Source of the DNA: Lysobacterales bacterium
Lineage (GTDB): Bacteria > Pseudomonadota > Gammaproteobacteria > Xanthomonadales > Wenzhouxiangellaceae
Direction: 5' to 3'
Assembly: GCA_022360675.1 (NCBI GenBank)
Contig: JAKSCJ010000115.1
Span: 1-33,171 of the forward strand
DNA length: 33,171 nt
Under the pieces are notes generated by a model, which saw nothing but the letters and a program-made list of their open reading frames with translations, had not been told where the DNA came from and ran no database searches. The number at the start of each line of letters is the position of its first letter. Position 1 is the stretch's first letter. This document shows positions 16,185-24,973 of this stretch, in pieces. The translations under genes and the position numbers were made by a program.

Positions 16185-17018
16185 ATGGACAGCTTCTTCT
16201 CGAATATCGATTGGCAATACTGGCACACCATGATGCAAACCTGGGGTGTGCGCATTATTTTAGCCATCATTATTTTTGTGATTGGTTCATGGATCAGTCG
16301 CCGTGTGAGCAATATGGTGGTTCGCTTGCTCAAAGCACGCGACCTCGATGGCTTGCTCACTTCATTTATCGGCAATATTGTTTACATGGCCTTAATGGCC
16401 GCTGTGATCATTGCTGCTCTCGACGCCATTGGGGTCGAAACCACCTCTTTCTTAGCCGTTGTCGGTGCCGCAGGTTTAGCCATCGGCTTAGCGTTGAAAG
16501 ATTCTTTGGGCAATCTGGCCTCAGGCGTGATGATCGTGGGCTTACGCCCCTTCACCGAAGGTGATTTTGTCGAAGTAGCTGGCACCAGTGGTACCGTGCG
16601 TCAGGTACGCTTGTTCCATACCACCTTATACACACCCGATAACCGCAAGATCATCATTCCTAATGGCCAAATTACTGGTGGCACCATCACCAACTTCACC
16701 GCCATGGATACCCGACGCATCGATATGATGATCGGTGTTGGTTACGACGACGATCTAAAAGTTGCGCAAGAAGTGATGAACCGAGTCATCAGTGCACACG
16801 AGCAGGTTTTATCGGATCCAGCACCGGTTGTGCTGTTAATGGAGCTAGCTGACAGCAGTGTCAATTTCGCCGTACGCCCATGGGTCAACAAAGAAGATTA
16901 CTGGACCGTACGTGCCGATTTACTCGAAAGCTTAAAGTTCGAATTAGAAAAAGCGGGTTGCTCTATTCCGTATCCGCAACAAGATGTGCATATGCACTAT
17001 CCAGAGAAAGCCGCTTAA
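16185..17018 (+). CDS. mscS: Small-conductance mechanosensitive channel, MscS family
   Basis: The 277-residue inner-membrane channel opens under membrane tension to release solutes after osmotic downshock. The length is close to E. coli MscS (286). Three transmembrane helices are visible (about 22-38, 62-82, 86-115). The pore helix carries the Gly/Ala pattern VGAAGLAIGLALKDSLGNLASG, followed by the family hallmark LRPFTEGDFVEVAGTSGTV and the cytoplasmic beta and alpha/beta domain (NGQITGGTITNF, then LADSSVNFAVRPWV). GGAGGG lies eight bases before ATG 16185, which decides the start. It is a single-gene unit with its own terminator. Confidence 0.93.
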   Translation: MDSFFSNIDWQYWHTMMQTWGVRIILAIIIFVIGSWISRRVSNMVVRLLKARDLDGLLTSFIGNIVYMALMAAVIIAALDAIGVETTSFLAVVGAAGLAIGLALKDSLGNLASGVMIVGLRPFTEGDFVEVAGTSGTVRQVRLFHTTLYTPDNRKIIIPNGQITGGTITNFTAMDTRRIDMMIGVGYDDDLKVAQEVMNRVISAHEQVLSDPAPVVLLMELADSSVNFAVRPWVNKEDYWTVRADLLESLKFELEKAGCSIPYPQQDVHMHYPEKAA

Positions 17019-17043
17019 TAACATAAGCTTAAAAACACAACAC

Positions 17044-17069
17044 AAAGGCTCAGCTCATGCTGGGCCTTT
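17044..17069 (+). terminator. Terminator after mscS
   Basis: An 11-bp stem, AAAGGCTCAGC with GCTGGGCCTTT, has loop TCAT and is followed by ATCGTTATT. The A-rich 5' side could also let it act on the opposite strand. Confidence 0.7.
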
Positions 17070-17202
17070 ATCGTTATTACAGCAACGAAAGTCAAATGTA
17101 CTAACAATAGCGGGTAAGCAATAGACGTCATTAAACATAAAATGAAATGGCACCGAGTATCGCCAACAATACCACATGCCTAAATTTAACTAACAATATA
17201 AA

Positions 17203-17250
17203 AACAGTATTTTACTGTTATACAAAGTGCTTACATTATAAGTAGTAAGC
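17203..17250. promoter_or_regulatory. AT-rich control region with two inverted repeats
   Basis: AACAGTA-TTT-TACTGTT (17203-17219) is a perfect 7-bp inverted repeat. GCTTAC...GTAAGC (17229-17250) is a second one with a 10-bp spacer. They lie 45-90 bp before the next gene's start and probably include its promoter and a regulator site. The first is not a LexA box, because the half-site order (ACAG...CTGT) is the reverse. Confidence 0.35.
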
Positions 17251-17294
17251 TGCACAGGAGCATTACTAAAGACAACAACAGAGCATGGAATCAT

Positions 17295-18200
17295 ATGATG
17301 ACCAAGAAATGTCAAACCACCCAAAGAAAGGATGCACTAGTTAAACCAAAGGATTTCCCACTAAGTCGCCACTCTTGTGCCGATAACAGCTCAATTTGCA
17401 AAACGACCACACAATATCATTTCGGAAATGCTGCCGGCATATCACGTAAACAAGTGGGCCATGCTCTTATTAAACATATCAATCAGCAAGAGGGAATTAT
17501 TACCTCAGCCTTGCATTTACTCGCTGTAAATTCTCAGCATCAAGACATCACACTGGGTATGGATACGGTAGCTTTCCCTTCAGCGCAATCAACCCAGGAA
17601 AACCAAGAAAACCAAGAAAACCAAGAAAACCAAGAAAACCAAAACCCGAACCTCCTCTGCCTTTCCATTCAGTATCAACAGCTATGCTTAGGTTTTACCA
17701 TAGTAAAGACTAGCAATGCACATTGGTCGCGTCATTATTTAACATATCGAAATCAACTCTTAAAGAAACAATTGATCGAAACCTTGTTTCAGCTACACCA
17801 CCATAACAAGAATGCAGCAAGTGTCATTCACTACCGAGAGGAATTTTACAAGGCTGTTGCCTACGCGGTTAAAAATTACCATTGCAGCGACAAACTGCAA
17901 CATTGCCTACTACTTAAATGTGCTTTGATAAGCAATAGCAAGCCTGGATTCAACATGAACCCTTTAAGCACACTGAGATCAATTATTAAATCTCATATCG
18001 AAGTGATGCAACAATGCCAAAAGACCAAGCAATGGGGTTTTTTACTACAGCAGATCTACCTGGACCAATCCATTAACCAAGAGCAAATGGCGGAACGCAT
18101 CAATAAATCTGCAAGTACACTACGCCGCCAGTTAAAACTAGCCAAAAACCACTTAAGTGCTGAACTATTTCAAGAAGAATTAACGGCACAGCGTTTATAA
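17295..18200 (+). CDS. HTH protein with QEN repeat, possibly AraC-like regulator
   Basis: The 301-residue cytoplasmic protein is rich in Gln, Asn, His and Lys. Residues about 101-115 are five exact QEN triplets. The C-terminal 50 residues read like the first helix-turn-helix of AraC-type regulators (SINQEQMAERINKSASTLRRQLK followed by LSAELFQEEL), but only one HTH is clear and the protein ends soon after, so a normal two-HTH AraC domain is not present. The central part has no motif I recognise. The start (two ATGs, 17295 and 17298) has GGAA about six bases upstream. Codon use and AT content differ from the liu cluster, a hint of separate ancestry. A transcription-factor role is inference. Confidence 0.7.
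   Translation: MMTKKCQTTQRKDALVKPKDFPLSRHSCADNSSICKTTTQYHFGNAAGISRKQVGHALIKHINQQEGIITSALHLLAVNSQHQDITLGMDTVAFPSAQSTQENQENQENQENQENQNPNLLCLSIQYQQLCLGFTIVKTSNAHWSRHYLTYRNQLLKKQLIETLFQLHHHNKNAASVIHYREEFYKAVAYAVKNYHCSDKLQHCLLLKCALISNSKPGFNMNPLSTLRSIIKSHIEVMQQCQKTKQWGFLLQQIYLDQSINQEQMAERINKSASTLRRQLKLAKNHLSAELFQEELTAQRL
17595..17639 (+). repeat. Five tandem 9-bp repeats encoding QEN
   Basis: The unit CAAGAAAAC is repeated five times head to tail (the first copy is CAGGAAAAC), coding for QENQENQENQENQEN. Four units are identical at every base, which suggests recent slippage. Copy-number change would keep the reading frame. Confidence 0.9.
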
Positions 18201-18232
18201 AAAAACGCAGAGCCATATTAGTGACTCTGCGT
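18198..18232 (-). terminator. Terminator for the minus-strand secreted-protein gene
   Basis: On the minus strand ACGCAGAG (18232-18225) pairs with CTCTGCGT (18212-18205) across a 12-nt loop and runs straight into a stretch of seven T. It overlaps the stop codon of the convergent plus-strand HTH gene and may also terminate that transcript weakly. Confidence 0.75.
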
Positions 18233-18271
18233 AAAAGCAGGCTTACCTATTTGCTAAAAAAACCAAAGAAA

Positions 18272-19147
18272 TTAATGTGTATCTTCTTGCATTACACGTT
18301 GAACACTAGACAGCAAACCTTGTGCTTCTGAAAGTAATCGCTTCGATTTATCGCAAGCGCTTTGTGCAGCAGTTACATCGTTTTCATCCGATGCTGCATG
18401 GCATAGCTCCAATGCCAATTTAGCATTAGATAAGTCAGCTAGAGCAAGATCCTCAGCAACACGTATATTATCTTCCTCCTCACCCAGATCACTCATACGG
18501 CGCAGCTGAATTGCGTTATTCACGCCCACTGTTAAGGTGCTAATACCTGCTAGTGCCGCGCTCGCTGCATCTTTTGCCTTGAGTAACTGGCCTTGTTGCA
18601 AAGCCAAGTCAGCTTTGCCCAACTCGAGCTCAACTTCGCTTTGAGTAGATTGGCGTCCAAAAATAATGGTTCCACTGCCGCTACATCCACCATTACAACC
18701 GCCAAAACCACGCCCATTACGGTCGACCCAATAGGTAATATACGACTGAGGAACAAACTCGGTAGCATTGCTAGGCGTAGAAATAATACGGCCATCCACC
18801 TGAATTTTCACTGAATTATACCGACAACCCCTGCCTGGCAAATGGACAATAACGATACCTGCATTGGGACCACCTCGATAAGGGCCGTTGTTGATCCGCC
18901 AGTCACTACGCACATCTTCAAACCGCATACCACAAGCACGGTTTGGTCGCGGTAGAACATCGCGGTAAGCGTCTTCTAAACTGATATCACCATATTGAGG
19001 GTTAAATACGATTTCGTCATCCGTTAAGTGCACGAAATAATCATAATAAGTTTGAGGATTAACATCCCGATAAGAAGCACCGGCATTGGACACCACAGAA
19101 AGCATTGAGCACAGAGCTAAGGCTTTCAATAATGATAGTTTATTCAT
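18272..19147 (-). CDS. Secreted protein of unknown function with C-terminal helical domain
   Basis: The 291-residue protein has a signal peptide (MNKLSLLKALALCSMLSVVSNAGA, cleavage probably before SYRDV). The N-terminal half (about 25-165) carries the strand-like segments DEIVFNPQYGD and NAGIVIVHLPGRGCRYNSVKIQVDG, and a Gly/Cys cluster GFGGCNGGCSGSG (two cysteines four residues apart). The C-terminal half (about 175-291) is predicted almost entirely helical and Ala/Leu/Glu-rich (LGKADLALQQGQLLKAKDAASAALAG), probably a periplasmic helical bundle or coiled coil. The start at 19147 is preferred over 19180 because AAGGA lies seven bases upstream. I recognise no family. Confidence 0.75.
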   Translation of the reverse strand: MNKLSLLKALALCSMLSVVSNAGASYRDVNPQTYYDYFVHLTDDEIVFNPQYGDISLEDAYRDVLPRPNRACGMRFEDVRSDWRINNGPYRGGPNAGIVIVHLPGRGCRYNSVKIQVDGRIISTPSNATEFVPQSYITYWVDRNGRGFGGCNGGCSGSGTIIFGRQSTQSEVELELGKADLALQQGQLLKAKDAASAALAGISTLTVGVNNAIQLRRMSDLGEEEDNIRVAEDLALADLSNAKLALELCHAASDENDVTAAQSACDKSKRLLSEAQGLLSSVQRVMQEDTH

Positions 19148-19245
19148 AACCATATCCTTACTGCTTGAAGCGTCGACCATTTCGACAGCTTCAACAATAA
19201 GAAAAAAAACGCTTAGTAAACGATCATCTTTTGCTTAACTTAAGC

Positions 19246-20457
19246 TCACTGCAAAAAGCGTAACACCGCACCGTGGGCGGCAGTTATTAAGTCATTATGA
19301 ACAACTATGGAATCATTAATGCGCGTCCGATGGTTAAACTCAATACACTGACTGAGCCCTTGTTGATTAATGAGTTCATGTAAGGCTTCAAAATCACGCT
19401 GCGGTGTGATCATACCCCATTCAATCAAATGCGCCAGAGCGTTATTGATATGGCGAACCAAAAAACCATTACGCTTCGACACTGCATTTCGCTGCCAGCG
19501 CAAAGCCCAGGTGGCAGGTAATAAGTAAGAAAACCAATGCGGTTTCGGTAAGGGAAAATAGGCAAAAGGTTTAGCACTAGCATTAGCTTCGGCCATCATC
19601 ATGGCGCTATCACCGGTCACCAATAAACGTTGACTGGCTGCCAATATGGCCCGATAAGGATTGGCACGGGGTGAGAATTGCACGCTTTTAGATTGACGCC
19701 AATCGTACACCCAACACCGATCTTGCACATAAGACTGAATAATCTTTAATACAAATTCTGGCGTTCGACGGGAGCTGGTGATTAAGAAATAGCCAGGCGT
19801 ATTCTGTAAATACCTGCCAATACGATGCGCATGTTGGGTATCGTATCGATAAGGCCAAGTATTACCACCCAATAACACACCCACAATGTTTTGCTTTTGA
19901 AAGGCAAAATGTTCACGCCAGGGCATTAACGCTTGCTGCAATTGCGTCGTTTTAAAGCGTGCCATAGGCAAAGGTAAAGATAAAACATTAGACCGCTGTG
20001 GTAAGCGATACTGTGGTGTAGTAATCACCAGATCGAACCAGTGCAAAGGTGCACGCGGACGGCCACAAATAATTACCTTTGTACGACCTGCCGAAGCGCT
20101 TTTAAGCCAACGTAAAATGGGAACACTGCGTGGGCCACAAGCAATAACCACTTGTGGCCACCCTGATTTTGCTGCGTCTTGGATTGCGCTGCGACTGTGG
20201 AGTTTAATGCTACTTAAAGAATTGCCTTTCACGATCGCAGGTAATGGATAAAGCCAATTGTAGTGCAGCGCAATGGTGAGATAGCCAGTTTTTAAGGTTG
20301 ATGCGAGATGAATAATTTGCGCATTATCACCCGCATTGGGCCCAAGCAAAACCCAAACTTTACTATTGTGTGATTTTGGACTTGATATCTGCGCATTGAG
20401 ATGAACTGTTGGATTAGTCGTAGCCTCATCGTTAGCCAGTTCGTTTAAGCAATCCAT
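19246..20457 (-). CDS. ELM1-family (mitochondrial fission ELM1-like/DUF1022) protein
   Basis: The roughly 403-residue cytoplasmic protein has the GT-B-like layout of the ELM1 family: VWVLLGPNAGDNAQ near the N-terminus, VVIACGPRSVP, KVIICGRPRAP, then VGVLLGGNTWPYRYD, LITSSRRTPE, and NPYRAILAASQRLLVTGDSAMMMAEANASAKPFAYFPLP, which resembles the nucleotide-sugar region of GT-B glycosyltransferases. In plants ELM1 recruits a fission dynamin; the bacterial role is not established and a glycosyltransferase-like activity is often suspected. An ATG at 20457 and a TTG at 20469 are both possible starts and neither has a good ribosome site. The gene is alone on its transcript, with a strong palindrome 70-85 bp upstream. 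Confidence 0.78.
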   Translation of the reverse strand: MDCLNELANDEATTNPTVHLNAQISSPKSHNSKVWVLLGPNAGDNAQIIHLASTLKTGYLTIALHYNWLYPLPAIVKGNSLSSIKLHSRSAIQDAAKSGWPQVVIACGPRSVPILRWLKSASAGRTKVIICGRPRAPLHWFDLVITTPQYRLPQRSNVLSLPLPMARFKTTQLQQALMPWREHFAFQKQNIVGVLLGGNTWPYRYDTQHAHRIGRYLQNTPGYFLITSSRRTPEFVLKIIQSYVQDRCWVYDWRQSKSVQFSPRANPYRAILAASQRLLVTGDSAMMMAEANASAKPFAYFPLPKPHWFSYLLPATWALRWQRNAVSKRNGFLVRHINNALAHLIEWGMITPQRDFEALHELINQQGLSQCIEFNHRTRINDSIVVHNDLITAAHGAVLRFLQ

Positions 20458-20525
20458 AAGTATCAACAATCAACATGGGTTCACTACGCTAGGCGAGTGT
20501 GTTGACAGTTTAATGAAAACAACGA

Positions 20526-20541
20526 TGTCATATTTATGACA
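20526..20541. promoter_or_regulatory. Perfect operator-like palindrome TGTCATA-TT-TATGACA
   Basis: Seven-base half-sites with a 2-bp centre match perfectly. The site lies about 70 bp upstream of the ELM1-like gene in an AT-rich gap and is probably an operator of a dimeric regulator. The cognate regulator is not identifiable here, and it differs from the TetR sites near 25 kb. Confidence 0.45.
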
Positions 20542-20640
20542 AACAAAACTTCTAAATACTGTAAAGCACGCTAAATCAAATCAGGATCAAACACATCCAA
20601 GATTAAGTAAATACCACGTTAAGAAAGCATCAATGCCAAG

Positions 20641-21729
20641 TTAAATCGTGATACGTGCGGCAAGATATGCATAAAAGTCCACCAGCACCTGCTCTAAACT
20701 CACCAAGGCACCGCCCTCGGCATAAGCGCTATTCACACCTCGTTGAACGCGCTCACATATGGCCTTATCTTCAGCAAAAAATTGTTGGGTGAAAGCCACA
20801 CTTTCGGCGTCTTCACGGCCTTCATCGGCAGCTAAAGCGCCAGACTCGACCCGGCTTTCAAAAGCATTAATGGGCCGAATACTGATCCAAGCCAGCGCAT
20901 CATAGGTAATGATGGCCACAAAGCCTGGCGGCAAAGCGATGAGATAATAATGATCTTTCGGTACTTCGCTACCGCTTAGCCAATCTAACCAGCCCGGTGT
21001 GGTTTTCATTTCGCCTTCGGTTAAGGTCCATCGTGGGCCGCCAGCCACATAGTTAGCCGATTTAGTAGGCGTGATGGTTTCTAAAGTTTCTTTATGCACT
21101 TTGAACAGGTGATAGCTTTCCGCCGCATTTTCATAAATCAACTTCCAGTTAGACTGCCAATGCTCGTTCTCACCGATATGGGCATAGCGATATCGCTCGG
21201 GCTCGTAAGCTTTTAAGTATTCGTCAACCTCAGAGAGGTGTGTGGCTAAATCACTTTGTGCCGCCAAACTCACAAACACCAAACCTTGCCATACCGCCAC
21301 ATGAAACTGGGGCAAGCATATGCCCGATTTATCGATATCCGCATCACCCGCGTGGGGTAGCGCGGTTAAACGTCCTTCTTGATTGTAAGTCCAAGCGTGA
21401 TACGGGCAAATCAAACGCTCGGCCTGGCCGTAGCCTTCGTCTAAAATGGGAGTGCTACGATGGCGACACACATTAGAGAAAGCACGCAGCTCACCATCTT
21501 TGCCACGAATCAGTACAACGGGTTCACCACATAAATCAAAAGCATAATATTGATGAGCTTCGCTAACTAAAACTTCTGGGCAGGCAAAAACCCAATCGCC
21601 ATGAAAAACACTATTGCGCTCATCTTCAAACAGGGTTTCGTCGGTGTAGTAATAACCCGGTAACGCGTTGTGGGATTCAACACTGTGTTTGAGTGTTTCT
21701 ACAAATGAAGGATGTATTGCTTCCGACAT
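20641..21729 (-). CDS. Rieske non-heme iron oxygenase, alpha subunit
   Basis: The 362-residue catalytic subunit of a ring-hydroxylating or demethylating oxygenase has a Rieske [2Fe-2S] domain with Cys88-X-His90 and Cys108-X2-His111 (17 residues between). The mononuclear iron site is NWKLIYENAAESYHLFKVH, with His207 and His212. The overall pattern resembles choline monooxygenase/glycine-betaine-type members more than aromatic dioxygenases, but the substrate cannot be read from sequence. No reductase, ferredoxin or beta subunit is nearby, so it must use a partner encoded elsewhere. GAGGTG lies five bases before the ATG. It follows the cytochrome gene on the same strand but a strong hairpin separates them. 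Confidence 0.88.
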   Translation of the reverse strand: MSEAIHPSFVETLKHSVESHNALPGYYYTDETLFEDERNSVFHGDWVFACPEVLVSEAHQYYAFDLCGEPVVLIRGKDGELRAFSNVCRHRSTPILDEGYGQAERLICPYHAWTYNQEGRLTALPHAGDADIDKSGICLPQFHVAVWQGLVFVSLAAQSDLATHLSEVDEYLKAYEPERYRYAHIGENEHWQSNWKLIYENAAESYHLFKVHKETLETITPTKSANYVAGGPRWTLTEGEMKTTPGWLDWLSGSEVPKDHYYLIALPPGFVAIITYDALAWISIRPINAFESRVESGALAADEGREDAESVAFTQQFFAEDKAICERVQRGVNSAYAEGGALVSLEQVLVDFYAYLAARITI

Positions 21730-21827
21730 ATCGCACCTCAGGCAGGTATTGCACTTATCGAGTTCAAGAAAACAAACTCATAGAAATGAGCGAAATAAAA
21801 TGAGCAAAAGGACATGAAGTAAATAAT

Positions 21828-21864
21828 AAGCCGGGCAATGTGGACGAGCCACACTGCCCGGCTT
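21828..21864 (-). terminator. Long hairpin between cytochrome and Rieske genes
   Basis: AAGCCGGGCA (21828-21837) pairs with TGCCCGGCTT (21855-21864); inside, TGTGG pairs with CCACA, interrupted by one mismatch. On the minus strand it runs into ATTATTTACTT. It probably terminates the cytochrome transcript, fully or partly. Confidence 0.7.
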
Positions 21865-21880
21865 AGTTCTCGGTATTTAT

Positions 21881-24800
21881 TTATGCCGATTCATCGCCAT
21901 CGAGAACACCATCTAAATCACGATCCAAGGCCATGCGTACACCCGAGCCCGGAGGCACACAGGTGAAGGTGACTTCTTGACCTCTGAAGAATGCCATACG
22001 GCGAATGGCAAAGCGGCCAATGTCATGATCTTTAACACTATCGGGTTGATAGCGGCGGGTTTCGGGGTTGTACAGCCAGCCACGTTCTTGGCCATCAACC
22101 ACCACCTTGGCCACCAGCTCGCACTCACGCACATTGCCACCTAGAATTTTCGAGACAAAAGGCGTTGCTGCCCGTTGTTCCAGTAAAGCTAAACGCTCGT
22201 AGGCATCAAAGTTTACATAGCGCGTCAGTGTCATTTGCTGACCAACAATGGGCGCTAGGTCTGAGTCAAACTCAAACATATATTGCTCAAGTCCACGGCG
22301 AGTGGCGTCGTCGGGAATACCCACCATGCCTTCGTTGATATCGGTACCACCGCCATCGTCGCTTTCACCGTTATCGAAAACCGCACCTTTTAAGAAATTG
22401 AAGAAGGTATCGGTAGCACCATCATGCAGCACACCAAAGCCACGAATTTGCTCGCCCTGATGTTGACGGGTATCGGAAGGTAAGAAGCCGGCACGGTTAG
22501 GCAAGCCAAACATGCCTACCTTGGTATAGGCCGTACGTAACTGAGGCGTTTTGGTGATTTGATTCTCGGTGGTATGGCCACCATTGCCATCGGTACCAAA
22601 GAAACCCTGGCCAGGATCTAAGCGGTGGCAACCTTCACAAGTAAAGCCATCTTGTTGTCCGCTGACATCGAAAGCTAAACCGTCTGAGCGTCGTGCACCG
22701 TGGAAGAACTGACTACCTTTGCGAGCCAAGGGGCTTAAGGTGTTATCTAAACCACGAATAGGATTGGGTGGTAACGCCACTTGCAGCATGAAATCGGTGA
22801 AGTGTTCGATATCTTGCTCCAGCGTCATCACGGCTTCGGGCTTATTATTGGCATCCACATTTTCTGGTAAGGCAATATCCATACCGTTCAAGCCTTCAAA
22901 AGCTACGATAAAGTTTTTAAACGACAAACGTTCATCGTATTCATCGCCACTGTGGGTGCCGAAGTAACCCACTGCGCGGTCGCCACGCCAGTGCATATGA
23001 CCGGAGTTCGATAAGCCTTTCAGGGTCTGCGTGGTCATGGGGCCTTTCATGGAACCCAAGGTACGGCCATCGCCATCGCCATTGAGCACTTGTGAAGCCA
23101 AGCAACCCAGCGAGTCGGGGCCGTCGTAGATGCAATCCCACTCGATGGTGTGCTCCAGATTAATGTCGATGGGGTTACGCTTATTGGCAAGGTCGGGATC
23201 ACCTAAATCCCAAGCCAGACTATCTTGATCACCAAAGATATGGCAGCCCGCACAGCTGGCTTCACCATTGGATGAAGTGCGTTGGGCATCGTATAAAACA
23301 GCGCGACCACGCACGATGGATTCGGGCTCGGGGTTGTGCATGGCGATATGCTCAACTTCTGAGCCATTTTCTAAATCAATAACCGAAATACCATTGTCGA
23401 AACGAGTGGCCACATACGCCACTTGATTGGCCTCGTTCAACACAATGCCCGCCGGACCACCGCCGCTCACATCAATATAATTGGCACTGGCTTGACGCGG
23501 ATCGAACTCATCGCCGCTACCATCCCAAAAATGATCGTTATCTAACTGCTCGGTGGCGAACACGCCAATCCGTGAAGAACCATAGGCACTCACATACAGC
23601 CATTCACCATCGCTGCTCACCGCCATATCCAAAGGTGTGGCCAAGCTATGCTGGCGGGTTTCGGGCGTGGCTTTAAGTTGGTTGTAGTCGATATGACGAT
23701 TGATCGCCCGGGGTTTCACGGCTTCGGTATGGGGCTCGATCACGGTGATCTGCGCTTTGGCAAACGCCCCCTGTACCGTACTGCCACCAAATTCACCCGC
23801 ACCTTCAAAGCGCACATGGTTATTGGCGTCGGTGTTGCTCACATAAACATGGCCGTTCACCGGATTCACCGCCATATTAAATAACACCGTACCCACATGC
23901 TCGAAATCTTGGGTTTGTCTTAAGGTGTCGGCATTAATGGCGAAAACATCGTGATCGGGTAGATCAAAACGAATAGCGTTAGAGAAATTCCGCCCCAGCT
24001 CGTCGCGCCACTGACCTAAGTCACGATCGTACTTCACCATCATGCTGATCCAGGGCTGGAACTCACCAAAGGCGTTCACGCCCGGAGCCGGTCGGCCGCC
24101 AGGCAAGCCACCATCGGGTAAACCCTGCGGTGAGGTAATGCCATCTGCCACTTGGCATGGAAAACTGCCCAGGCCATCGTCCATAAAACCATCACAAACC
24201 ACGCCCTCGTGCACCACTGAGGTTTGGTTACCCGATTGGAACACCGCCGCATAAACGGTGAGGCCATCGGGCGCTACCGCCAATGCGCGCGGTGTGTCGC
24301 CAAACATGGTGACGATTTTCTCCGGCCGTCCACCAAATTGATAACCCGGCCGTGCGGTGTCAAAGACCCAAACATCGGCACGATCCACAGAAGCCGTGCT
24401 CAACTGCGGGTCGCCCGAACCGGCAACGCCGCGCAACGTGCGGTTTTCACGATGCTGACCACGGTGGGCGGTGGTAATAAACGCCCGCTCCTTACGACCG
24501 CCAGCAAACACAATATCGCGTGGCTCGTCGCCTACTAATAAAGTTTTAATGACACGCGGCGGTTGCGCTTTGAGATCAACAATACTCACGCTATCCGACA
24601 GGTGATTCACCACCCAGGCCTGCCCCCGTTGATTCACCGACACCGCCACAGGCTCCATACCCACGCTCACTGAAACCGGCGTTCCTAAAGCCCCTTGCTC
24701 GTCCAGCGGAAAGATCTCAATACGGTTATCCGGCGTATTCACCACGATCAGCTGTTGACCGTCAGCACTCATGGCCATGGGCCGTACCGGGCCCGATTCA

Positions 24801-24937
24801 AAGGCAATAAAGCTAGGGCTTGTGGAATCCCCAGCGGCGAGATTCATCTCGGTTTGTGGCGCGGCACTGGCGCCGATGGCCAAAGCCATCAAGCCTAAGC
24901 CCCAAGCACCGCGGCCAAAAATGTTCAATTGCGACAT
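21881..24937 (-). CDS. Secreted beta-propeller/diheme cytochrome c protein
   Basis: The 1018-residue exported protein has a signal peptide 1-25 (ends GASA). Residues about 40-540 form a YVTN/NHL-like beta-propeller (repeated blades such as PVAVSVNQRGQAWVVNHLSDSVSIVDL and PLDMAVSSDGEWLYVSAYGSSRIGVF). Residues about 540-900 form a cytochrome-c-peroxidase/MauG-like part with two heme motifs, CAGCH (562-566) and CEGCH (767-771). The C-terminus carries an EF-hand-like calcium loop DRDLDGVLDGDE (1005-1016). It is probably periplasmic or outer-membrane associated, transferring electrons to or from an oxidised substrate; the exact reaction is unknown. ATG 24937 is preferred over 24952 because GGAGGTG precedes it by four to five bases. 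The promoter overlaps two TetR-type operators, implying repression by the TetR protein at 25351. Confidence 0.85.
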   Translation of the reverse strand: MSQLNIFGRGAWGLGLMALAIGASAAPQTEMNLAAGDSTSPSFIAFESGPVRPMAMSADGQQLIVVNTPDNRIEIFPLDEQGALGTPVSVSVGMEPVAVSVNQRGQAWVVNHLSDSVSIVDLKAQPPRVIKTLLVGDEPRDIVFAGGRKERAFITTAHRGQHRENRTLRGVAGSGDPQLSTASVDRADVWVFDTARPGYQFGGRPEKIVTMFGDTPRALAVAPDGLTVYAAVFQSGNQTSVVHEGVVCDGFMDDGLGSFPCQVADGITSPQGLPDGGLPGGRPAPGVNAFGEFQPWISMMVKYDRDLGQWRDELGRNFSNAIRFDLPDHDVFAINADTLRQTQDFEHVGTVLFNMAVNPVNGHVYVSNTDANNHVRFEGAGEFGGSTVQGAFAKAQITVIEPHTEAVKPRAINRHIDYNQLKATPETRQHSLATPLDMAVSSDGEWLYVSAYGSSRIGVFATEQLDNDHFWDGSGDEFDPRQASANYIDVSGGGPAGIVLNEANQVAYVATRFDNGISVIDLENGSEVEHIAMHNPEPESIVRGRAVLYDAQRTSSNGEASCAGCHIFGDQDSLAWDLGDPDLANKRNPIDINLEHTIEWDCIYDGPDSLGCLASQVLNGDGDGRTLGSMKGPMTTQTLKGLSNSGHMHWRGDRAVGYFGTHSGDEYDERLSFKNFIVAFEGLNGMDIALPENVDANNKPEAVMTLEQDIEHFTDFMLQVALPPNPIRGLDNTLSPLARKGSQFFHGARRSDGLAFDVSGQQDGFTCEGCHRLDPGQGFFGTDGNGGHTTENQITKTPQLRTAYTKVGMFGLPNRAGFLPSDTRQHQGEQIRGFGVLHDGATDTFFNFLKGAVFDNGESDDGGGTDINEGMVGIPDDATRRGLEQYMFEFDSDLAPIVGQQMTLTRYVNFDAYERLALLEQRAATPFVSKILGGNVRECELVAKVVVDGQERGWLYNPETRRYQPDSVKDHDIGRFAIRRMAFFRGQEVTFTCVPPGSGVRMALDRDLDGVLDGDESA

Positions 24938-24951
24938 GTTCACCTCCATCA

Positions 24952-24971
24952 ATGAAACACATTTGTCTCAT
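24952..24971. promoter_or_regulatory. TetR-type operator O2
   Basis: ATGAAACA-CATT-TGTCTCAT: the 8-bp half-sites match at 7 of 8 positions across a 4-bp spacer. It lies immediately downstream of the predicted -10 of the cytochrome gene, a typical repressor position. The same half-site recurs at O1 and O3. Confidence 0.65.
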
Positions 24972-24973
24972 GA

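Noticed and set aside
17203-17219. LexA/SOS box
   Set aside because: The arms read ACAG...CTGT, the reverse of the CTGT...ACAG order LexA needs in gammaproteobacteria.
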